Source: Pseudomonadota bacterium (GTDB taxonomy: Bacteria > Myxococcota > UBA9042 > PHBI01). Taken from it: a DNA stretch of 6,351 nt. The translations under genes and the position numbers were made by a program. Under the pieces are notes generated by a model. The model did not search any database and had not been told where the DNA came from. It worked only from the letters and a program-made list of their open reading frames with translations. The stretch spans positions 1-6,351 of the forward strand of contig SYAK01000205.1 in NCBI GenBank assembly GCA_005788935.1, read 5' to 3'. Each line of letters starts with the position of its first letter. Position 1 is the stretch's first letter. This document shows positions 1 through 6,351 of this stretch, piece by piece.

Positions 1-981
1 GCCATCACGGTCATGCTGCTGCTGATGGAGAACCTGATGCAGGTCGGCATCTTCAACCCCAAGTGGGGTGGAGACCCGGTCCTCTTCAAGCACTTTTTCT
101 GGTTCTACAGCCACCCGGCTGTCTACATCATGATCCTCCCGGGCTTCGGCATCATCTCCGAGACCCTGTCGATCCACGCGAAGAATCACATCTTCGGCTA
201 CAAGGCCATCGCGCTGTCGTCAGTCGCCATCGCGGTCATCAGCTTCCTCGTGTGGGGTCACCACATGTTCGTCTCGGGGCAGTCGGACTTCGCTGCGGCG
301 CTGTTCAGCTTCCTGACGTTCGCGGTGGCCGTCCCGACCGCCATCAAGATGTTCTCGTGGGTGGCGACCCTCTACAAGGGCGTCATCACGTTCAACGCCG
401 CCATGAACTACTCGCTCATCTTCCTGTTCACCTTCGCGATTGGCGGGCTCACCGGCATCTTCCTCGGCGCCCTCTCGGTCGACGTGCACTTCCACGACTC
501 GTACTTCGTGGTCGCGCACTTCCACTACGTCATGATGGGCGGCACGGTCATCGCGTTCCTCGCGGGGCTCCACCACTGGTTCCCCAAGATGTTCGGCAAG
601 ATGTACAACGAGCGCGCGGCCCTCTGGGGCGCGATCCTGGTCTTCATCGGCTTCAACATGACCTTCATGACCCAGTTCATGCTGGGCTCGCAGGGTATGC
701 CCCGCCGCTACGCCGAGTACGATCCGATGTTTCAGACCTACCACCAGGTGTCGACCCTTGGGACGCTCATCCTCGCGGTTGGTCTCATCTGGACGCTCAT
801 CTACCTCGTGCACGCGCTCATCGCCGGCAAGAAGGCCCCCGCGAACCCGTGGGGTGGCGTCTCCCTCGAGTGGGCGACCCAGAGCCCGCCCATCGAGCAC
901 AACTTTCACGACATCCCGGTCGTCGATGCGGGCCCCTACGCCTTCCCCGAAATCGACCACAAGGACGGCGCGGCGCACTGA
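1..981 (+). CDS. ctaD: Cytochrome c oxidase subunit I, A2-type heme-copper oxidase (5' end missing)
   Basis: This is the catalytic subunit of the terminal oxidase, an inner-membrane protein that reduces O2 to water at the heme a3/CuB centre and pumps protons. The frame is open from base 1, so the visible 326 residues are the C-terminal part; the ATG at 13 is internal. Motifs, numbered from the first visible codon: YSHPAVY at 36-42 (CuB ligand H38 and its cross-linked Y42), WGHH with CuB ligands H87-H88, K-pathway lysine K116 in AIKMFSW, the H165-D166 Mg-site pair, and VVAHFHYVM with heme a3 ligand H173 and heme a ligand H175. Glutamate of the usual HPEVY is alanine (A40), and the preceding Tyr-Ser is the A2 (caa3-type) signature. 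Several hydrophobic segments lie between the motifs. No subunit III domain is fused to the C-terminus, and ctaE follows after 46 bases. The family assignment is certain; heme type and subtype are inferred from motifs. Confidence 0.97.
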   Translation, partial: AITVMLLLMENLMQVGIFNPKWGGDPVLFKHFFWFYSHPAVYIMILPGFGIISETLSIHAKNHIFGYKAIALSSVAIAVISFLVWGHHMFVSGQSDFAAALFSFLTFAVAVPTAIKMFSWVATLYKGVITFNAAMNYSLIFLFTFAIGGLTGIFLGALSVDVHFHDSYFVVAHFHYVMMGGTVIAFLAGLHHWFPKMFGKMYNERAALWGAILVFIGFNMTFMTQFMLGSQGMPRRYAEYDPMFQTYHQVSTLGTLILAVGLIWTLIYLVHALIAGKKAPANPWGGVSLEWATQSPPIEHNFHDIPVVDAGPYAFPEIDHKDGAAH

Positions 982-1012
982 GCCGCCCCGCTTGCTCCCC
1001 ACCTGCCTTGCC

Positions 1013-1020
1013 TGAGGTGA
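1013..1020 (+). promoter_or_regulatory. Ribosome binding site of ctaE
   Basis: A purine-rich TGAGGTGA lies seven bases before the ATG at 1028, inside the 46-base gap after ctaD. It supports that ATG as the start of subunit III. I see no convincing promoter or terminator in the gap, which suggests transcription continues through from ctaD. Confidence 0.6.
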
Positions 1021-1027
1021 ACGCCCC

Positions 1028-1747
1028 ATGAGTGCTTCAACCGCCCACGACCACGGCGCCGCCGGACACGGTCACGACGACCATCCGGCCCACCTGCGTC
1101 ACCACTTCGACAACTCGGACCAGCAGGAGAGCGCGGCCAAGCTGGGGATGTGGGTCTTCCTCGCGACGGAAATCCTGATGTTTTCAGGGCTGTTCCTCGC
1201 CTACTTCGTCGTGCGCAGCATGTATCCGGACATGGTGCTTGAGGCCCACGAGAAGCTCGACAAGGTGCTCGGGGCGGTCAACACGGTCGTCCTCATTCTC
1301 AGCTCGCTGACGATGGCGCTCGCGGTCCGCGCGACGCAGACGAACGAGCAGGGCAAGGCCAATATGTACCTGCTCGTGACGCTGCTCTGCGCGGGCGCGT
1401 TCATGGTCATCAAGTACATGGAATACAGCGCGAAGTTCGAGCACGGCACGCTGCCGGGTATCTACTACGCCGAGCATCACTACGACCTCGAGCGTGGCGT
1501 CGAGCTGATTCAGCGCGGCTGGTACGGTGGCGAGAACCTGTTCTTCGCGGTCTACTTCATGATGACGGGGCTGCACGGCGTCCACGTGCTCGTCGGCATG
1601 GGCCTCATCGTCTGGATGATGATCAAGACCGCGAACGGCTCGATGCACGCGGGCTACTTCACGCCGATCGAGAACGTCGGCCTGTACTGGCACATCGTGG
1701 ACCTCATCTGGATCTTCCTCTTCCCGCTCCTCTACCTGGTGAAGTGA
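1028..1747 (+). CDS. ctaE: Cytochrome c oxidase subunit III
   Basis: This is subunit III of the oxidase, an integral membrane protein that packs against subunit I and supports sustained turnover and proton uptake. The 239-residue length matches bacterial subunit III forms that lack the first two helices of the mitochondrial protein. After a hydrophilic N-terminus, the first helix (about 38-63) carries GMWVFLATEILMFSG; E48 matches the conserved membrane glutamate of the family. Further family motifs are FFAVYFMMTGLHGVHVLVG and a final helix with VGLYWHIVDLIWIFLFPLLY. About five membrane segments are visible. The N-terminal 26 residues contain eight histidines (H7, H9, H14, H16, H19, H22, H25, H26), a soluble tail that might bind metal, though no function is shown. 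The start is supported by a good ribosome binding site. The gene ends one base before ctaF, so the two are probably translationally coupled. Confidence 0.97.
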   Translation: MSASTAHDHGAAGHGHDDHPAHLRHHFDNSDQQESAAKLGMWVFLATEILMFSGLFLAYFVVRSMYPDMVLEAHEKLDKVLGAVNTVVLILSSLTMALAVRATQTNEQGKANMYLLVTLLCAGAFMVIKYMEYSAKFEHGTLPGIYYAEHHYDLERGVELIQRGWYGGENLFFAVYFMMTGLHGVHVLVGMGLIVWMMIKTANGSMHAGYFTPIENVGLYWHIVDLIWIFLFPLLYLVK

Positions 1748-1748
1748 C

Positions 1749-2237
1749 ATGGCGAACGTCAACGCTTACATCAAGGGCCGTCCGGCTCCCGACGTCCACG
1801 AGTCGCATCACCACCTGATGCCCATCAAGACCTACATGGGGGTCTTCGGGGCGCTGATGGTGCTGACGGTGCTGACGGTGGTCGTGTCCTACGCGGACCT
1901 CGGTCCTGCGGCGCTGCCTGTCGCGATGGCGGTCGCGCTCGTGAAGGCGGGGTTCGTGGTCGGCTTCTTCATGCACCTGAAGTTCGACACGCGGTTTCAC
2001 ACCTTCGTGTTCCTCTCGACCATCCTGTTCGTCGCCATCTTCTTCGCGCTGACCTACTTCGACCTGAACACACGGGCGACGGTGAACCCGAACTGGGACT
2101 CCAAGGCTTACGCCCGTGACGCGGGTCTACTCGAGCGGCCCGCACCCGAAGAGGTTCCGATCGAGCCCGCGAAGCTCGAAGAGCTGCGCGCCAAGGCCAA
2201 GGCTGCGCAGGAAGCCGGTGGAGGCGGCGCCCACTGA
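1749..2237 (+). CDS. ctaF: Cytochrome c oxidase subunit IV (prokaryotic, caa3 type)
   Basis: This is the small accessory subunit of bacterial aa3/caa3 oxidases, thought to help assemble or stabilise the complex; it has no redox centre. The protein has 162 residues and three predicted membrane helices at about 27-48, 54-76 and 84-104. The second helix ends in the family motif VKAGFVVGFFMHLKFD (about 65-80). After the third helix comes a roughly 55-residue hydrophilic tail rich in Ala, Glu and Lys that ends in a glycine run and AH. This tail makes the protein longer than the roughly 100-residue members I know. The ATG lies one base after the ctaE stop, and a GGTGAAG at 1738-1744 sits a little close to it. 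The DNA for the glycine run also supplies the ribosome binding site of the next gene. The family call rests on helix pattern, motif and operon position. Confidence 0.93.
   Translation: MANVNAYIKGRPAPDVHESHHHLMPIKTYMGVFGALMVLTVLTVVVSYADLGPAALPVAMAVALVKAGFVVGFFMHLKFDTRFHTFVFLSTILFVAIFFALTYFDLNTRATVNPNWDSKAYARDAGLLERPAPEEVPIEPAKLEELRAKAKAAQEAGGGGAH
2220..2224 (+). promoter_or_regulatory. Shine-Dalgarno site inside the ctaF tail, pointing to a CTG start
   Basis: A perfect GGAGG lies within the glycine codons at the end of ctaF. It is nine bases before a CTG at 2234-2236 that overlaps the ctaF stop TGA (2235-2237). The ATG at 2264 has no purine-rich site at a suitable distance. This argues for translation-coupled initiation at the CTG. 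Confidence 0.5.
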
Positions 2238-3058
2238 GGCCCGACCCCCTGCTCGTCGCGGTCATGGGGATCGCGCGCGCCGCCGGCTCCGTTATCGAGG
2301 CCGTGCGGCGTCGTGGTTTTCAGGTACAGGCGAAGGCGGATCACTCCGTCGTGACGGAGGCGGACCTTGCGGCCGACCACGTCATCGCCCGGGCGCTCGC
2401 GGACATGTTCCCGAATGACGGCTGGCTCTCGGAGGAGTCGCCTGGCCGTTGGGGGGACTCCGGTGCGGTCTGGGTCGTGGACCCGCTCGACGGGACCGAG
2501 GCCTTTGTCCACGGTGGCGTCCGCGGGTATGCGGTGCAGATCGCGCGCTTCATCGATGGGGTGCTCGAGCTCGGCGTCGTGTACGAGCCGGCCATCGACG
2601 AGATGTTCGTGGCGCGGCGCGGGCAAGGGGCGTGGGTGAGCCGGCGGGGGGCCCCGGTCGAGCGCGTGCGGGTGTCCGAGGGGCGGTCTGCGGCGAGGTT
2701 CGTGTGTTCCCCGCGGACGCCAGACGCGATGCGTCAGCAGTTCGCGGAGGCTGGCCTCGTGGACGCTGGCGCGTTCCGGTCGCTCGGGGTGAAGGCCGGG
2801 ATGGTCGCGTCCGGGCTGGCGGAGGTCTATCCGGTGACGCACCGCGTCAGCTACTGGGATGTAGCGGCCCCGCTCATCGTGCTCGAGGAGGCTGGCGGTC
2901 GTGCGACCTACCTCGATGGCCGCAGGCCGACCTTTGCCTTTGACCCGCCGTGGGAGTTGGCGGGCCCGATGCTCTGGTCGGGGCTCGACGAGACTCGCCA
3001 CGCGACGCTGTGTCGGGAGTTGGTCGCGATGGGGCTTGGCCGAGAGGGTCGCGGCTGA
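2234..3058 (+). CDS. Inositol monophosphatase / CysQ-family phosphatase
   Basis: This is a Mg-dependent phosphatase of the inositol monophosphatase superfamily, which removes phosphate from inositol phosphates, 3'-phosphoadenosine 5'-phosphate or similar small substrates in the cytosol. With the CTG start it has 274 residues. Visible motifs: TEAD (41-44), WLSEES with metal ligand E68, VVDPLDGTEAF with D83 and D86, GVVYEPAIDEMFVARRGQGAW, and YWDVAAPLIVLEEAGG with the metal-binding D209. All catalytic residues are present and there is no signal peptide. The conventional start is the ATG at 2264. However, the codons before it read PDPLLVAV, and together with MGIARAAGSVI they match the first helix of E. 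coli SuhB as I recall it. No ATG, GTG or TTG lies in frame between the stop at 2117-2119 and 2264. DGWLSEES leans towards CysQ-like proteins, but the substrate cannot be settled. The gene overlaps ctaF by four bases and lies 17 bases before the glycosidase gene. Confidence 0.93.
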   Translation: MRPDPLLVAVMGIARAAGSVIEAVRRRGFQVQAKADHSVVTEADLAADHVIARALADMFPNDGWLSEESPGRWGDSGAVWVVDPLDGTEAFVHGGVRGYAVQIARFIDGVLELGVVYEPAIDEMFVARRGQGAWVSRRGAPVERVRVSEGRSAARFVCSPRTPDAMRQQFAEAGLVDAGAFRSLGVKAGMVASGLAEVYPVTHRVSYWDVAAPLIVLEEAGGRATYLDGRRPTFAFDPPWELAGPMLWSGLDETRHATLCRELVAMGLGREGRG

Positions 3059-3062
3059 GTCG

Positions 3063-3067
3063 GGAGG
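3063..3067 (+). promoter_or_regulatory. Ribosome binding site of the GH1 glycosidase gene
   Basis: GGAGG, within a longer purine run GGGAGGGGG (3062-3070), lies eight bases before the ATG at 3076. It decides the start, because the reading frame is also open upstream to 2950, inside the phosphatase gene. Confidence 0.7.
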
Positions 3068-3075
3068 GGGCGAGC

Positions 3076-4635
3076 ATGAGGCAGACGGACCTGCGAGGCT
3101 GGGCGGTGTGGCTCGTGGCGCTAGCGGCCGGGTGTGGCGAGCGGGCGTCCGACGCGGGCGCTGGTGCGTTCGACGCGTCTGGCGACGACGTGGCGGCGGA
3201 TCCGCGTTCCGAGGTGCGGTTCCCCGAGGGGTTTCTATTCGGGGTCGCGACGGCGGGCTTTCAGAACGACATGGGGTGCCCCTCGCTCGCGCCCGAGGTG
3301 TGCGAGGACCGTGGCAGCGACTGGTTTCAGTGGGTGACCGACCCGGAGCTGGTGGCCGACCCCAGCGCCTTCGTGACGGGAGAGCCGCTCGCTCATGCGC
3401 CCGGGATGCGTGAGCTCCATGCGACCCACCTCGAGGCGGCGCGGGAGGCGCTCGGGGCCAACGCTATCCGCCTGTCGATCGAGTGGGGGCGGCTTTTCCC
3501 GGATGGGGTCGCGGAGGGGGCCGAGACGCCCGAGGCGCTCACGCGGCACGCGGTCGCGTCGGAGGTTGCCTGGTATCGCGACATGCTGGGCGAGGCGCGC
3601 AGGCGCGGGCTCGAGCCGGTCGTGACGCTCAGCCATTACACGCTGCCCCGTTGGTTGCATGACGGAAAGGCGTGTCATGCGGATTTGGATGCGTGCGAGG
3701 ACCGGGGCTGGCTCGACCGCGCGCGCATGGTGCGGGCGTCGCGGCTGTACGCGGCCTTCTGCGGGGCGACGTTCGGGGATCTCGTCGACACGTGGGCGAC
3801 GCTCAATGAGCCGCTCGCGAACGTGCTCGCGGGCTACGTGATGCCGTCGGCGGACCGGTCGCACCCGCCAGGCGTTCAGCTGCGGGTGGCCGAGGCGATC
3901 GACGTGCTGAACAACCAGATCTTCGGACATGCGGCGATGGTGGACGGCTTGAGGTCGACGGACGTGGTGGACGCGGACGGTCGAGGGGATGGTGCGACCT
4001 TCATCGGCACGGTCGTGAACCTCGCGGCCTTCAAGACAGTCAACCCCGAGGACCCGGCTGCGGTGGAGGCCGTGCGTCACGCGAGCTGGGTTCACAACGA
4101 GCTCTTCCTCGAGGGGACGGCCAACGGGCAGCTCGACGTCGACGTCAACGGTGAGCTTGAGGCGGCGGACCCCGCGCTGACCGGGCGGCTCGACTGGGTG
4201 GGCGTCAACTACTACACGAAGCTCGGCGTGATGCCGCTTGGCGCGACCTTGCTCGAGGGGCGCCCGTGGCTCGACTTCCTGCCAGTCACCGAGGCGGGGC
4301 TCTTTCAGGTCTACCCCGAGGGGCTGACCGAGGTGCTGCGCCAGGCTGCGCGGTTCGGAAAGCCGATTATCATTACGGAAAATGGGGCGATGAACCCGGG
4401 TTCGGACGCGGGCGAGACCTTCCTGAAGCCGCACCTGCGCGCGTTGGCGAGGGCGCTGGCCGAGGGGCTCGACGTGCGGGGGTATCTCTACTGGACGCTC
4501 GTCGACAACTATGAGTGGAACCACGGGATGGCGTTGAAGTTTGGGCTCTTCGAGCTCGACGCGGCGACGAAGGCGCTGAGGCTCAGGCCTGTCGGGCAGA
4601 CGTTCGCGGAGGTCGCGCGCGCGCGGGGCGTCTGA
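3076..4635 (+). CDS. Secreted lipoprotein GH1 beta-glycosidase, LacS-like
   Basis: This is a family 1 retaining beta-glycosidase (beta-glucosidase/beta-galactosidase type), predicted to be exported and lipid-anchored. The 519-residue protein begins with arginines, a short hydrophobic stretch WAVWLVALAAG and a lipobox-like LAAGC (C20). A low-complexity Ala/Asp/Gly linker runs to about residue 45. The (beta/alpha)8 barrel follows: FGVATAGFQ with sugar-binding Q63, SIEWGRLFP, SHYTLP with H187, TLNEP with acid/base E245, VGVNYYTK, ITENG with nucleophile E435, and W473 plus NYEW (E480, W481). All catalytic positions are intact. GFQNDMG, SDWFQWVTDPE and GDLVDTWATLNEP resemble Sulfolobus LacS (GFQSEMG, TDWYKWVHDPE, DDLVDEYSTMNEP, from memory) more than common bacterial BglA. 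C68/C76 and C200/C207 form two unusual cysteine pairs, each followed by EDRG. Start chosen from the ribosome binding site and signal peptide. The natural substrate is unknown. Confidence 0.95.
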   Translation: MRQTDLRGWAVWLVALAAGCGERASDAGAGAFDASGDDVAADPRSEVRFPEGFLFGVATAGFQNDMGCPSLAPEVCEDRGSDWFQWVTDPELVADPSAFVTGEPLAHAPGMRELHATHLEAAREALGANAIRLSIEWGRLFPDGVAEGAETPEALTRHAVASEVAWYRDMLGEARRRGLEPVVTLSHYTLPRWLHDGKACHADLDACEDRGWLDRARMVRASRLYAAFCGATFGDLVDTWATLNEPLANVLAGYVMPSADRSHPPGVQLRVAEAIDVLNNQIFGHAAMVDGLRSTDVVDADGRGDGATFIGTVVNLAAFKTVNPEDPAAVEAVRHASWVHNELFLEGTANGQLDVDVNGELEAADPALTGRLDWVGVNYYTKLGVMPLGATLLEGRPWLDFLPVTEAGLFQVYPEGLTEVLRQAARFGKPIIITENGAMNPGSDAGETFLKPHLRALARALAEGLDVRGYLYWTLVDNYEWNHGMALKFGLFELDAATKALRLRPVGQTFAEVARARGV

Positions 4636-4663
4636 GGTCTCATCCGGACGGGGCGGCGGTCGG

Positions 4664-4675
4664 GCAGCCGGCTGC
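4664..4675. repeat. Perfect 12-base palindrome between convergent genes
   Basis: GCAGCC followed directly by GGCTGC forms an exact inverted repeat in the 49-base gap between the stops of the GH1 and AAA+ genes. A shared bidirectional transcription end is plausible at this place. There is no T-tract on either side and the hairpin would be short, so a rho-independent terminator is not supported. In DNA this GC-rich it may be chance. Confidence 0.25.
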
Positions 4676-4684
4676 GGCGCGTGG

Positions 4685-6019
<1,335 letters not shown>

Positions 6020-6115
6020 CAGGGACTCGCGGAGCGCGAGGGCGAACGCCGACTCGGCGCGGGGCTCGTTGCGGGAGAGCGCCGCGAGGTCGCAGACGAG
6101 GACGCGCAGGCCTGC

Positions 6116-6118
6116 TCA
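6116..6118 (-). other. In-frame TGA interrupting the AAA+ gene
   Basis: Plus-strand TCA reads TGA in the AAA+ frame, between GCGCGC (Ala-Arg) and GCAGGC (Ala-Gly). The next 32 codons to the ATG at 6019 contain no other stop and no ATG, GTG or TTG. They read like the second strand of an AAA domain (AGLRVLVCDLAAL). A single change such as CGA to TGA would explain it, giving an expected IARRAG junction. Confidence 0.85.
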
Positions 6119-6351
6119 GCGCGCGATCTCCGAGAACCAGCGCCGTCTCCCGACCCCGTGGGGCCCGCGCAGAACGATGATCGGGCCACGCGTCAGACTC
6201 GCGAGGGGCCTTGCGGCGATGGCGCGGAGGCGATCCCAGGCGGTCGTCTCGGCGCTCGTGATGACGAGCGCGGGGCTCGCCGCGTGGGGGTCGGAGAGGC
6301 GCATCGCGGGTTGCAGTTCGGGCGGGAGGCCGGACGCGCCGAGGACGCGGC
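6116..6351 (-). pseudogene. N-terminal fragment of the same AAA+ ATPase (5' end outside window)
   Basis: On the minus strand the frame is open from the right edge to the TGA at 6116-6118, the same frame as the ATPase ORF ending at 4685. The visible 77 or so residues include a helical stretch (TTAWDRLRAIAARPLASL), then a strand and phosphate-loop-like GPIIVLRGPHGVGRRRW. Lysine and threonine of a normal Walker A (GKT) are Arg-Arg here, so this first AAA module probably does not hydrolyse ATP. High GC at third positions on both sides of the stop supports one continuous coding region. The ATG at 6302-6304 is probably internal, because coding-like sequence continues to the edge. The locus could be a pseudogene, a gene split by a real stop with reinitiation downstream, or an artefact of sequence error. 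Confidence 0.65.

Noticed and set aside
220..1029. 269-codon open frame antisense to ctaD
   Set aside because: It is the complement of conserved oxidase sequence, and its product is dominated by Arg, Asp, Glu and Val without any motif.
1860..1877. Two tandem copies of GTGCTGACG in ctaF
   Set aside because: It encodes VLTVLT within the first membrane helix. It is short and explained by repeated hydrophobic codons.
2108..3001. 297-codon open frame antisense to the phosphatase
   Set aside because: Low-complexity Arg/Pro/His-rich translation, with a clear phosphatase on the other strand.
2950..3075. Upstream extension of the glycosidase frame by 42 codons
   Set aside because: It lies mostly inside the phosphatase gene in a different frame. 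The ATG at 3076 has a strong ribosome binding site and starts a sensible signal peptide.
3235..4524. 429-codon open frame antisense to the GH1 gene
   Set aside because: The opposite strand encodes a complete GH1 enzyme with all catalytic motifs. The antisense product is Arg/His/Pro-rich with no recognisable domain, as expected for shadow frames in GC-rich DNA.
4636..4684. Rho-independent terminator between the convergent genes
   Set aside because: A 12-base palindrome is present, but no T-run follows it on either strand.
6116..6118. Selenocysteine reading of the in-frame TGA
   Set aside because: The position lies at the end of a helix in a degenerate AAA module where no catalytic Cys or Sec is expected, and I could not identify a convincing bacterial SECIS hairpin just downstream.

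Overview
The window is very GC-rich, with G or C at nearly every third codon position and almost no intergenic space. It looks like a chromosomal segment of a high-GC aerobic bacterium. The oxidase type, the bacterial lipoprotein glycosidase and the AAA+ protein would fit a Myxococcota/deltaproteobacterial-type genome, but that placement is inference. No RNA gene, mobile element, CRISPR array or other transfer mark was seen.

Positions 1-2237 (+) hold the 3' end of an aa3/caa3-type cytochrome c oxidase operon: subunit I (ctaD, 5' end outside the window), subunit III (ctaE) and the small subunit IV (ctaF). Together these form the membrane core that reduces O2 to water and pumps protons. Subunit I carries YSHPAVY instead of the mitochondrial-type GHPEVY, which marks it as an A2-type heme-copper oxidase. 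Subunit II is not in view and probably lies upstream.

Positions 2234-4635 (+) continue in the same direction with almost no gaps. First comes a soluble inositol-monophosphatase/CysQ-family phosphatase. It appears to start at a CTG codon that overlaps the ctaF stop. A GH1 glycosidase follows, with a lipoprotein signal peptide and a body resembling the archaeal LacS type. All five genes could be one transcript, although nothing links the last two functionally to respiration.

Positions 4685-6351 (-) run convergently and encode a tandem AAA+ ATPase: a degenerate first AAA module and a complete second one. An in-frame TGA at 6116-6118 interrupts the first module, while the same frame remains open and family-like on both sides. 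The locus is therefore a recent nonsense mutation, a sequence error, or a split gene using reinitiation. Its 5' end lies beyond the right edge.

I found no clear new multi-gene system. The points most worth a second look are the interrupted AAA+ gene, the CTG/TGA overlap start, the LacS-like lipoprotein with two extra cysteine pairs, and the A2 signature of the oxidase.
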